A DNA stretch of 64,000 nucleotides, from NCBI GenBank assembly GCA_963807155.1, contig CAWEAZ010000025.1, positions 1 through 64,000 on the forward strand, written 5' to 3'. The notes below the pieces were generated by a model. That model was not told the DNA's origin and made no database searches. It saw only the letters and a list, made by a program, of their open reading frames with translations. This stretch comes from JACCZX01 sp963807155. Lineage in GTDB: Bacteria > Pseudomonadota > Gammaproteobacteria > Burkholderiales > Burkholderiaceae_F. Position numbers and translations under genes: made by a program. Of the stretch, positions 25,495 through 32,898 are shown piece by piece (positions within the stretch are counted from its first letter, which is position 1; every line of letters starts with the position of its first letter).

Positions 25495-26480
25495 TGCGGG
25501 TTGCAGTCGTCGGCGCCGGATCGATCGGCGCCGTGCTCGGTGCGAAGCTCGCCGCGACTGGCCATGAAGTCACCCTGATCGCTCGCGGTGCGCACCTCGC
25601 GGCGATTCGCGATGATGGCTTGAAGCTGGTCGATCATGTCGACAAGCATTCAGGCAATTACCGCCTGCCTGCAGACGATGATCCCGCCGCGTTTGGCGCG
25701 CAGGATCTGGTCATCATCAGTTTGAAGGCGCACGCGATCGGTGCGATGTTGCCGCGCATGCAAACGTTGATCGCCGAACAGACCGTTGTGGTTCCGGCGA
25801 TCAACGGCTTGCCGTGGTGGTACTTCCACGGCGCAGGTGGTGCGCTGGAAGGCACGACGCTGCGCTCGCTGGACCCCGACGGCTCGATGTTCGCGACTCT
25901 GGCGCCGCGCCAAATCGTCGGGTGCGTCGTTCACATCGCGGCCGAAGTGCGGGCGCCGGGGGAAGTGCATCACACTAACGGCAGTCGCATCATTCTCGGC
26001 GAGCCTGCGGGTGGTATTACCGAACGCTTACAGCGCGTATGCGTTGCACTCGACGCGGCGGGCTTCGAAGCGGTCCGCTCAACCGATATCCGGCTCGATG
26101 TGTGGACCAAGCTGGTCGGGAATCTTTCTTTCAATCCGATCGCCGCACTGACGGGCTATTTGATGAGCGAGATTGTCGCCGACCAAGACGTGCTCGACGT
26201 CATTCGCGCGATGATGCGCGAAGGCATGCAGGTTTCAGAGCACTACGGCGTGCGGATTCCGATGACGATCGAGCAGCGGATCGACCTTGCGCGCCAGCTC
26301 GGTGCCGCAAAGATTTCGATGCTGCAGGATCTGGAGCAGCGGCGGAAGCTCGAGCTCGACGCGATTGTCGGCAGCGTGATCGAGCTCGCCGAGCGCGCTT
26401 CGATTGCAGTTCCGACGATCCGTCATGTCCACGCGTTGACACAGGCGCGAGTGCGCGCGCTCGGAATCGGCGCTCCCTAG
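25494..26480 (+). CDS. 2-dehydropantoate 2-reductase family protein
   Basis: A 328-residue member of the PanE/ApbA family. The NADPH-binding motif VAVVGAGSIGAVLGAKLA is at the N-terminus. LKAHAIGAMLP and NGLPWW follow, and the C-terminal helical domain has KLVGNLSFNPIAALTG. True PanE makes pantoate for coenzyme A. Paralogues with this length also act on other 2-oxo acids, and coupling to a VOC gene instead of pan genes makes a catabolic paralogue possible. Overlaps the VOC stop by one base. Confidence 0.9.
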   Translation: MRVAVVGAGSIGAVLGAKLAATGHEVTLIARGAHLAAIRDDGLKLVDHVDKHSGNYRLPADDDPAAFGAQDLVIISLKAHAIGAMLPRMQTLIAEQTVVVPAINGLPWWYFHGAGGALEGTTLRSLDPDGSMFATLAPRQIVGCVVHIAAEVRAPGEVHHTNGSRIILGEPAGGITERLQRVCVALDAAGFEAVRSTDIRLDVWTKLVGNLSFNPIAALTGYLMSEIVADQDVLDVIRAMMREGMQVSEHYGVRIPMTIEQRIDLARQLGAAKISMLQDLEQRRKLELDAIVGSVIELAERASIAVPTIRHVHALTQARVRALGIGAP

Positions 26481-27325
26481 GCGCGGCGGATCAGTTCGAG
26501 CGTAGCGTCGAACAGCGGCGAGCCCGGGTTCGCCATCTCATCGCACACGGTCAGATGATTGGCGTGCGGCAATTCCAGATGGCGCACGAAATTGTCGGAC
26601 CATGCGGCGCCAAGCTCTGACGATTGACGCTTGAACTCACTTGATTCCAGCGCGCCGACCGCGGTGATCAACGGTGCGCTCGTTGCGCTCGGCATCTTCA
26701 TCGGCGACAACGCCAAGGCCCGCCTGAGGTCAAGTTTCAGGTCAACATTGACAAAGGGTGCGTGTACCAGCGGCCGCAAGTCGAACAGACCGCTGATGGC
26801 CAATCCGGCCTTCACCAGCCCACTCGGCAACGTCGAGTCGATTTGCTGCCAAAGTGCCGCCATCATCATCGCCGTCAAGTGACCGCCGGCCGAGTGGCCA
26901 GCGACGACGATGCGGTCGGGATTGAATCTCAGCTGCCGCGCATTGCGATATAGCCAGCCGAGCGCCTTCAACTGCTGGCGGACGATGTCTTCAATCGACG
27001 TTTGCGGTGCCAGTCCGTAGTTGGTCAATGCGACCGCGATTCCATGCTGCAACAACGGCGGCGCGATCCAGGAAAAGTCAGACTTGTCGAGCGAACGCCA
27101 GTAGCCACCGTGAATGAAGACCAGTAGCGGCGCATCGCTCTCGTGCGCGTGAAAAATATCGAGCCGCTCGACATTCAGCGAGCCGTATTGAAGATCGATT
27201 TCGCAAGCGCGCATCCGGCGCGCCGCGGCGCCTTGCTCAGCCCACCGAGCGAAGATCTGAGGGTGGTCGCGAATCGATGCGCGCGCGTTGTATTCACGTT
27301 CGAGGAAGGCGGTTTCGGATGCCAT
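26477..27325 (-). CDS. Alpha/beta hydrolase, kynurenine-formamidase-like
   Basis: A 282-residue esterase with the HGGYW oxyanion motif (VFIHGGYWRSLDKSDF), nucleophile GHSAGGH and late His in LPHANHLTVCDEM. The opening LEREYNARASIRDHPQIFARW and HGGYW are typical of kynurenine formamidase-like hydrolases (hormone-sensitive-lipase branch). The 4-bp overlap with the convergent reductase gene makes antisense interference possible. Whether tryptophan breakdown is involved cannot be judged, since no kyn genes are nearby. Confidence 0.88.
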   Translation of the reverse strand: MASETAFLEREYNARASIRDHPQIFARWAEQGAAARRMRACEIDLQYGSLNVERLDIFHAHESDAPLLVFIHGGYWRSLDKSDFSWIAPPLLQHGIAVALTNYGLAPQTSIEDIVRQQLKALGWLYRNARQLRFNPDRIVVAGHSAGGHLTAMMMAALWQQIDSTLPSGLVKAGLAISGLFDLRPLVHAPFVNVDLKLDLRRALALSPMKMPSATSAPLITAVGALESSEFKRQSSELGAAWSDNFVRHLELPHANHLTVCDEMANPGSPLFDATLELIRRA

Positions 27326-27347
27326 GCACGGCGAGTCTAGCTGGGAG

Positions 27348-27375
27348 CTTGGACAACTATTTGTGGCGCGTATAA
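27348..27375 (+). promoter_or_regulatory. Probable sigma-70 promoter of the tRNA gene
   Basis: A -10-like TATAAC at 27370-27375 and a -35-like CTTGGA at 27348-27353 lie about 16 bp apart, 42 bp before the tRNA-Ala gene. The -35 match is weak. Confidence 0.45.
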
Positions 27376-27416
27376 CATTCGCTCCCTCGCGCCGCTTGAT
27401 GGCGGGGCGACACCTC

Positions 27417-27492
27417 AGGGGAAGTAGCTCAGCTGGGAGAGCGCTGCGTTCGCAATGCAGAGGTCGGGAGTTCGATCCTCCTCTTCTCCACC
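27417..27492 (+). tRNA. tRNA-Ala (anticodon CGC)
   Basis: A full cloverleaf can be drawn: acceptor GGGGAAG pairing with CTTCTCC, D-arm AGCTC/GAGC, anticodon stem CTGCG/TGCAG with loop TTCGCAA giving anticodon CGC, and T-arm GGGAG-TTCGATC-CTCCT. The 3' CCA is encoded. It decodes GCG alanine codons, frequent in this GC-rich genome. It is a solitary tRNA and no integrase lies nearby. Confidence 0.96.
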
Positions 27493-27628
27493 ATCACGCA
27501 TGACCGGAGGGCGGATCCTCCGCGGTGTCGAGGTGAGGTCGCTAGATCTCGTCGTTGTACAGGCGCGAAAGCTCGAGCACCTGTGCGCGAGAAAGTACCC
27601 GCTGCGGTGCCGAAAGGAAGGCTGTCAG

Positions 27629-28711
27629 TCAACCCTGAACCGTAGTACGGGACGCAGCAACCACAGACCAGACAGCGATGAACATCGCCGCGATGACCGG
27701 CCCGATCACGAACCCGTTGAGGCCAAACACCACAATCCCGCCGAGCGTCGAAATCAGAACAACGTAGTCGGGCATCTTGGTGTCTTTTCCCACGAGGATC
27801 GGACGCAGGATGTTGTCTACCAAGCCGATCACGAGCACACCGTAGGCGATCAGGATAACGCCGTCCCAAGTCGCGCCCGTTGCGAGTAGGTAAAGCGCAA
27901 CCGGCAACCACACAATGGCGGTGCCGACCGCAGGGAGCAGCGAGAGAAATGCCATCACCACCGCCCACAACACCGGGGCGTGCACGCCCAGAAACCAGAA
28001 GATCAGGCCGCCAAGCGCTCCTTGCACGATGGCTACGACGACGCTGCCCTTGATCGTGGCGCGGATGACGTTGGTGAACTTGCCGAATAGCGTGCGCTGC
28101 AGCTCGTCCGGCAGCGGCAACGCGCTCCTGATTTGCCGCGACAGTTGACTGCCGTCTCGCAGCAGGAAGAACAGCAGATACAACATGATGAAAAGACTGA
28201 TAAAGAATTCCAACGCGTTTTGGCCGACGTTTAGCGCTTGCGAGGCAAGTAGCTGCGCACCTTTCACGAAGCCCGAGGACACCCGCTCCTGCACTGCGCC
28301 AGCGCTGTCCAGCCCCAACCGCTGCAGCAGATTTGTGACCCAGTCAGGCTGTGCGCCCAAGACCTGCTGAAAATACCGAGCGAAGCTCAGTTCGCCTGAC
28401 TGCACGCGGTTGTACACGCCGAACGCTTCATGCAGCAGCATCGCGCCGATCAGCGCTGACGGCAAAATCACCATCACCAGAATGATCAGTACGCTCGTAA
28501 CCGCGGCAAGCGTGCGCCTCTGGCGCATGGACCTTAACAACTGTCGATAGAGCGGCGCGAACAGGATCGCCAGGACGGTGGCCCAAAAGACGGCGCCAAA
28601 AAATGGCCATACGATCCATACGAACGCCAGCGATACCGCAACGACGAGGACCAAGAACGCCTTGTCAGAGAACAGGCCCTGGTGTGTCGAGTCCCAAGAT
28701 TTCATCGGCAT
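27629..28711 (-). CDS. AI-2E family transporter / PerM-like permease
   Basis: A 360-residue polytopic membrane protein of the AI-2E exporter superfamily (PerM, YdiK, TqsA relatives). About eight hydrophobic segments are visible: two pairs near the N-terminus, a long soluble loop (about residues 85-150), then the C-terminal bundle with FLSLLPAVGTAIVWLPVALY and the family-typical DNILRPILVGKDTKMPDYVV. The substrate is unknown. The start at 28711 or ATG 28705 cannot be separated by ribosome sites. Single gene, convergent with the tRNA. Confidence 0.92.
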   Translation of the reverse strand: MPMKSWDSTHQGLFSDKAFLVLVVAVSLAFVWIVWPFFGAVFWATVLAILFAPLYRQLLRSMRQRRTLAAVTSVLIILVMVILPSALIGAMLLHEAFGVYNRVQSGELSFARYFQQVLGAQPDWVTNLLQRLGLDSAGAVQERVSSGFVKGAQLLASQALNVGQNALEFFISLFIMLYLLFFLLRDGSQLSRQIRSALPLPDELQRTLFGKFTNVIRATIKGSVVVAIVQGALGGLIFWFLGVHAPVLWAVVMAFLSLLPAVGTAIVWLPVALYLLATGATWDGVILIAYGVLVIGLVDNILRPILVGKDTKMPDYVVLISTLGGIVVFGLNGFVIGPVIAAMFIAVWSVVAASRTTVQG

Positions 28712-28764
28712 CGCGGTTGGTTAGATTTGACCATCTTGAACTCGCTCACAGCGACCAATGGTAC

Positions 28765-28870
28765 AAAAGAAAAACCGGCTCACCGCACTAGACGGTGAGC
28801 CGGCGAGAGCCGAATGTCCAGGGGGGACTGGAGCAACTTCGGCAGGGGGAGACGCATGCAGATTGGGCCA
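28765..28870 (-). ncRNA. Candidate C-rich small RNA with intrinsic terminator
   Basis: Leftward, a first structure at 28843-28809 has an outer stem GCCGAA/TTCGGC and an inner stem CCAG/CTGG with a C-rich loop TCCCCC. It is preceded by the unpaired C-rich tract CTCCCCCTGCC. A strong terminator hairpin with U-run follows at 28803-28775. No reading frame is needed to explain the terminator, and the nearest upstream minus gene lies 0.5 kb away. C-rich loops able to pair with Shine-Dalgarno sequences are a known sRNA feature. The 5' end near 28870 is a guess. Confidence 0.5.
28775..28803 (-). terminator. Strong intrinsic terminator (leftward)
   Basis: An 11-bp perfect stem CCGGCTCACCG/CGGTGAGCCGG with a 7-nt loop. 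On the minus strand it is followed by TTTTTCTTTT. This is the clearest Rho-independent terminator in the window. It lies upstream of the AI-2E transporter gene, so it must end some other leftward transcript. Confidence 0.8.
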
Positions 28871-28926
28871 CGGCGATTACCGTTGCATGTCAGACACCAT
28901 TACATATGCAATTTGTAGTGCCACGG

Positions 28927-28970
28927 TCGGCCCGCATAGGCCCTAATGTGCACCTGCTAACTAGTTGATC
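28927..28970 (+). repeat. Direct repeat, copy 1 (44 bp)
   Basis: Matches 29174-29216 with about three differences, one of them a single-base indel. Both copies end in TGCTAACTAGTTGATC, which contains the palindrome AACTAGTT. Copy 1 is followed, and copy 2 preceded, by a related ACGGTCGGASAAATC element. The pair brackets about 200 bp without genes, suggesting a duplicated intergenic or insertion boundary. Confidence 0.8.
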
Positions 28971-29173
28971 GATAACGGTCGGACAAATCCCGCTCGACGG
29001 AGTGATGTGCCAAGCGAAACCAAGTAGAGATGACTTCAATGAGGACTCGTTGTAGGCTCCATGGGTACCGCTCGTGTTGCTGCTCCTTGCGGTGATGCCG
29101 ACGTTGACCGTACTTTTTTTCGTCGCGGATGCGTTGCTACTCCGATAACTACAGCCATTGACGGTCGGAGAAA

Positions 29174-29216
29174 TCGGCCCGCATGGGCCTAATGTGCTCC
29201 TGCTAACTAGTTGATC
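29174..29216 (+). repeat. Direct repeat, copy 2 (43 bp)
   Basis: Second copy of the element at 28927-28970, directly abutting the remnant of a TctC gene. Placement at a truncation boundary suggests that the repeat marks a recombination or deletion joint. Confidence 0.8.
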
Positions 29217-29224
29217 CTATTAGC

Positions 29225-29308
29225 GCGACTGCGTTTGCCAACACCGTCAAGCAGGACTTGGCGCAGTGGAAGCAAATCGCCGCCGACAACAAGATCGTCG
29301 CTGAGTGA
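29225..29308 (+). pseudogene. 3' remnant of a TctC/Bug-type solute receptor gene
   Basis: Twenty-seven codons reading ATAFANTVKQDLAQWKQIAA then DNKIVAE and TGA. This is the usual C-terminal helix of tripartite tricarboxylate transporter receptors (Bug proteins), a family very abundant in Burkholderiales. The upstream part is missing and replaced by the 43-bp repeat. It is a deletion relic with no start. Confidence 0.7.
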
Positions 29309-29329
29309 TTGGCTCCAAGCCGCCGCTGG

Positions 29330-29536
29330 TTACTGCGGTGCTTGACGATTGAAGCTGTGGATGCGCTGCGCCAGGTCGACTACACGCCTTCCCAGCGCTG
29401 CGCTGACCGAGCGCGTTTTCGCCACGGCGTCGAAAACAAAATCGATTGCCAACTCAGCACTTCGCATATGTGCTTTGGCGTGCTCGCGATCAATCTCACT
29501 CATATGGACATCGTCCAGGCGGTGGTAGGTCTGCAT
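29330..29536 (-). CDS. Hypothetical 68-residue protein
   Basis: Begins at ATG 29536 with AGAGGA six bases upstream, a good ribosome site. The product (MQTYHRLDDVHMSEIDREHA ... RSAELAIDFVFDAVAKT) is charged and probably helical, without signal peptide. No family is recognised. It points leftward toward the direct repeats. The good start supports a real gene. Confidence 0.5.
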   Translation of the reverse strand: MQTYHRLDDVHMSEIDREHAKAHMRSAELAIDFVFDAVAKTRSVSAALGRRVVDLAQRIHSFNRQAPQ

Positions 29537-29896
29537 GAAAGGTCCTCTTAACGGCGTTGTTTACACAACACAAGGTAGGGACCGGGAGAGAGAAAATCCA
29601 ATCGCAAGCTCGGATGTCCTTGATCGGTTTTTCTGATCTATGACGTTCTCCGACTCTTCGCAGCCGCCAAATAGGTGCAACTCAGTCACCAGCCACTGCG
29701 GCAAGCAGCGCGAGCGCTGCCCCGACGCCCGCAGGGACACGGTAGCGCTCTAGCTTCGTACGTTCCTTGCATTTGCACGTACGGAGGCGAGCCGAATATT
29801 CGAAGCTCGCTTGGCGCCGGTTGAATAGTCAAAGGTCATCCAGACGGCGCACGCAACTTGCTGATGTCGCGTTAGCACTCGCCATGGAGGGATCCG
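29537..29896. other. Intergenic region with two adjacent inverted repeats
   Basis: About 360 bp between divergent small genes. No reading frame is supported. It holds the two tandem hairpins at 29757-29810 and presumably promoters for both flanking genes. Confidence 0.4.
29757..29810. repeat. Tandem hairpins upstream of the acidic protein
   Basis: First hairpin: CGTACGT at 29757-29763 pairs perfectly with ACGTACG at 29777-29783 over a 13-nt loop. Second: GCGAGC at 29787-29792 pairs with GCTCGC at 29805-29810, enclosing the palindrome CGAATATTCG. Either could be a protein-binding site or an RNA structure. Function unknown. Confidence 0.55.
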
Positions 29897-30311
29897 ATGC
29901 CTGCAAGTACGCTCGATGTAGATGTATCAACACCCCCGAGTAACGCACAAAGGCCACGGCACGGATGCGCTCGGCCCGAGCGACTCCTCGGACAGCGGCA
30001 GCGACCTTCAGGGACCAGGCCTGTACGAAACCGATGCCGATGTAATCGGACTTGATCGCGGTACGAACGAGGATATGGCGCACGCTGTCGGCGCGGGGCG
30101 TGATGTGGGCGATTCCAATCTCGATAGCGACACGGATGCCGGCGGCACCGGTGAGCGTGCCGCCGCGGGCCGCGACACGGATAGCGAATCGGGAAGTGAT
30201 ATCGCGCCGGATCATCTGCTTGGCTCCAGCGTGCCGATTCCAGCGGACGCGCTCGATCGCATCGCTGTCGATGAAGACGAGGATTCGGGCGATGACGGTG
30301 AGGAACAGTAG
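29897..30311 (+). CDS. Acidic low-complexity protein (probable frameshift)
   Basis: ATG 29897 has GGAGGG five bases upstream and starts MPASTLDVDVSTP. After that the acidic frame used from about 29937 is different: HGTDALGPSDSSDSGSDLQG ... DEDEDSGDDGEEQ. Removing one base from the CCCCC run near 29931-29936 would join the two into about 137 residues. The protein is Asp/Ser/Gly-rich, with repeats such as SDSSDSGSD and DSDTDAGGTGE, and is probably disordered. The alternative start at 29922 has no ribosome site. Function unknown. Confidence 0.6.
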
Positions 30312-30373
30312 CGCGGCAAGCGATTTCCGACTGGGCGTTGACTCATGCGGTCACAAGTAATCTGGACTGCAGA

Positions 30374-30736
30374 ATGCTCTCAGGAACATGCCACTGCGGC
30401 GCGGTCCGGGTCGAAATTCCGACACCACCCGAGGCGGTCACGCTGTGTAATTGCTCTATCTGCCGGCGCTATGGTGGCCTGTGGGCGTACTACGCGGTGG
30501 GAACTGTTACGGTGACCGGGCACCCCGAACACACCGACACATACATCTGGGGAGACAAGACGCTAGCGAATGTGCGGTGCAAGCACTGCGGTTGCGTCAC
30601 TCACTGGGAACCGCTGGATCCCAAGTTACACCCGCGCATGGCAGTGAACATTCGCAACTTCGATCCGAAGGTATTCGATGGACTGCGTATTCGCCGGTTC
30701 GATGGGGCTGACACTTGGAGCTACGTCGAGGACTGA
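30374..30736 (+). CDS. GFA family (CENP-V/GFA zinc-binding) protein
   Basis: A 120-residue zinc protein of the glutathione-dependent formaldehyde-activating (GFA) fold: SGTCHCGAVRVEI, LCNCSICRRYGGLWAYY and VRCKHCGCVTHWEP supply the Cys ligands of the two zinc sites. Many members are annotated as GFA without proven activity. ATG 30374 directly begins the conserved domain. Single gene between the acidic protein and parA. Confidence 0.9.
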   Translation: MLSGTCHCGAVRVEIPTPPEAVTLCNCSICRRYGGLWAYYAVGTVTVTGHPEHTDTYIWGDKTLANVRCKHCGCVTHWEPLDPKLHPRMAVNIRNFDPKVFDGLRIRRFDGADTWSYVED

Positions 30737-30984
30737 CAGTCAGACTGAAAGTTGTGTTACGGTGCAGCGTTCGCCCGCGGCGCCTTTCGGTGGCTGCAAC
30801 CGCCGCGCAGCCTTAAGTGACGCCGAAGCGTGGTTCTGCCTGTTCCGCCCGTTAGATGCCGTGCATTCCACCGGTTTCTCCGCGCTGTGCGCGACTCCTC
30901 GATGTGCTGCAATTCCCGGAGGACTGGTCTGGCAGCCGTGAGCTGGAGGAGAGTTGGTTTGATGTCCCCGAGAAACTACCTGCG

Positions 30985-31863
30985 ATGCCGGTCGTAGCGG
31001 TCATCAATCGCAAGGGGGGTAGTGGCAAGAGCACGCTGGCCACGCACCTTGCTGGCTATTGCGCCAACGCGGGTGCTGCGGTGATTCTCGGCGACGTCGA
31101 TCGCCAACTATCAACTCAAATTTGGCTACGCCAGCGCAAGACACGGCAGCTCGGACAAGCCAAGGAGATCAGGGGCTGGAGCATCGATCCCAGGAGCTTC
31201 GTCCGCCCACCCGCCGGCATCGAACATGTCATCGTCGATACACCGGGCGGTCTACGTGGCTTCGATCTGGCGCGGGTCGTCATGTACGCGGATGCGATCC
31301 TGATACCGGTGTGCAACTCTATCTTTGATCGGGAGTCGGCGGCCGAATGCCTGGCCGAACTGCGCGCGCTCCCCCGTGTTGCGACGGGTCGCTGCAAGCT
31401 GGCCGCAGTCGGCATGAGGCTCGACGCTCGCACCAAGTCGGCAGAGGTCCTGCAGGCCTGGGCGACGAGCTTGAGTGTTCCGTTCATTGCCGTGCTGCGC
31501 GAATCTCAGGCCTATGTCCGCTGCATCGAGAAAGGACTTTCAGTTTTCGATCTGCCGGCCTCGCAGGTTCAGACCGACCTCGCGCAGTGGGAGCCGATCC
31601 TGGATTGGCTGCGCCCGATCATGCAGCCGGCACAGCGGGCCGCCGATGATATGCAGCGAACTCCGCCGCGGATGCACGCTACAACCAGCTCTGCCGTCAA
31701 TGGCGCCACGACACGGGAGCCCGCGCAGCGAGCGTTGGAACCGATTTCGCCCGAGCGACAGCGCGCGCCCAGCCCGCCCACGCAAACTGCGATCGCCGTC
31801 TCTACATTGCGCCGATTGCGCGACGCGTTGCCCATTCCACGATTCCTGCAACGCACGCCGTAA
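30985..31863 (+). CDS. ParA-family ATPase (orphan)
   Basis: A 292-residue ATPase with deviant Walker A (RKGGSGKST, residues 9-17; signature Lys at 10), LGDVDRQLSTQIW and the Walker B-like HVIVDTPGGLRG. Residues from about 225 to 275 are a Pro/Ala/Arg-rich, probably disordered linker, with a basic C-terminal end. No parB, parS or replication gene is adjacent, so it is more likely a positioning ATPase for some cell-surface or protein cargo than a chromosome partitioner. ATG 30985 begins the conserved fold; earlier in-frame starts add an unconserved stretch. Confidence 0.88.
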   Translation: MPVVAVINRKGGSGKSTLATHLAGYCANAGAAVILGDVDRQLSTQIWLRQRKTRQLGQAKEIRGWSIDPRSFVRPPAGIEHVIVDTPGGLRGFDLARVVMYADAILIPVCNSIFDRESAAECLAELRALPRVATGRCKLAAVGMRLDARTKSAEVLQAWATSLSVPFIAVLRESQAYVRCIEKGLSVFDLPASQVQTDLAQWEPILDWLRPIMQPAQRAADDMQRTPPRMHATTSSAVNGATTREPAQRALEPISPERQRAPSPPTQTAIAVSTLRRLRDALPIPRFLQRTP

Positions 31864-31947
31864 CACTCACGAGCGGCGCCGATTGGCTCAGGGACCGCAT
31901 TGCGGACACTATGCGCCAGCTCGCACGAGCGGCTCTTCCTAGAAGGC

Positions 31948-32157
31948 TTATTTCTTCGCAGGTGCTGGAGGCGTTGGCGCTGGGCCACACAGAGAAGCGA
32001 TCAATTGTTTTAGCGCATTAATACTTGCGGGCGGCAGGGGATAGTCTCTCTTCACCTTAGCCACGCACTCGTCATACTTCTTTTTATCGTCCTCGTAGTC
32101 TCCTAGCGCAACGGCTGGGACCAAGGCGACTAACAGGAAGAGTCTTGCGATTTTCAT
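31948..32157 (-). CDS. Small exported protein with two cysteines
   Basis: A 69-residue precursor from ATG 32157, preceded by AAGGAGGAAC. The signal peptide MKIARLFLLVALVPAVALG is followed by DYEDDKKKYDECVAKVKRDY, then a second Cys in LIASLCGP and a Pro/Ala/Lys tail. Two cysteines about 35 residues apart may pair. Unknown family. It lies 83 bp after pagL in the same direction. Confidence 0.72.
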   Translation of the reverse strand: MKIARLFLLVALVPAVALGDYEDDKKKYDECVAKVKRDYPLPPASINALKQLIASLCGPAPTPPAPAKK

Positions 32158-32239
32158 GTTCCTCCTTAGGCGTCGGTGTTCTAGATTCACAAGGCAGGCT
32201 TATCGATTAGCCAATTTCCGACGGATGTGTTCACGGGCG

Positions 32240-32830
32240 TCAGAACCGATAGATGAACTCGATCATGTGGAAATCGGCGCCAATGGTGTCAGGCCCGTGA
32301 ATTCCCGCGTCCGAGTAATGCAGAAATCGGTAACCCACCCCGAATGGGCCGTAGAGTGGAACACCGACACCGACAGTCAACGCGAACTGGAAGTGGCCGC
32401 CGTAGTCTTGCTTCTCAAAGGTATGCCTGCTTAGCAGGGCCATTCCAGCCCCTAGATCGAGCACAAAGCGCCCATCTTGGCTACCAACGGCAAGAACAGG
32501 GATGAGGGAAAAAACCGCCGCGGTCTTCTCGCCTCCTTGAAGAATTCCAGCGCTTGCCAACAGTCTCGTTCCGACGCCCCAGCCTGACGGGTGATAGCGT
32601 TCCCAAGGCAACCGAATACTCGCCACTACGTCGTACTGGCGAAACGCTTCGGGCTGCTCCGCGCCAAGTACCCGTTCGCCCCCAACGCGTACCCGAGCGC
32701 CAATGCTCTGCAAACGCAAGTCCTCCGCGTGGCTGGGCAAAGGTGCAAGGGCGCAAAGGACGACAGTCGCAAGCGCAAGCCCCCTGGCCCTTGCGTGAAA
32801 GCTGGCGACTGACCCTCTGCGCCGAGCCAC
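32240..32830 (-). CDS. pagL: Lipid A 3-O-deacylase (PagL family)
   Basis: An outer-membrane beta-barrel enzyme that removes the 3-O acyl chain from lipid A. The C-terminal GYRFLHYSDAGIHGPDT provides the catalytic His and Ser, and the terminal HMIEFIYRF the Glu and a C-terminal aromatic. The hydrophobic stretch GLALATVVLCALAPLPSHA is the signal peptide. The start is uncertain: GTG 32830 gives about 196 residues. A longer frame overlaps the M13 peptidase stop and is unlikely. This suggests LPS remodelling in response to envelope conditions. Confidence 0.85.
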   Translation of the reverse strand: MARRRGSVASFHARARGLALATVVLCALAPLPSHAEDLRLQSIGARVRVGGERVLGAEQPEAFRQYDVVASIRLPWERYHPSGWGVGTRLLASAGILQGGEKTAAVFSLIPVLAVGSQDGRFVLDLGAGMALLSRHTFEKQDYGGHFQFALTVGVGVPLYGPFGVGYRFLHYSDAGIHGPDTIGADFHMIEFIYRF

Positions 32831-32898
32831 TCTTGCGGGAGTAATCCCGTGTCTCACTCGTGAATGTCGACTGGTGTCTTCGCCACAAGGGACCAGCG

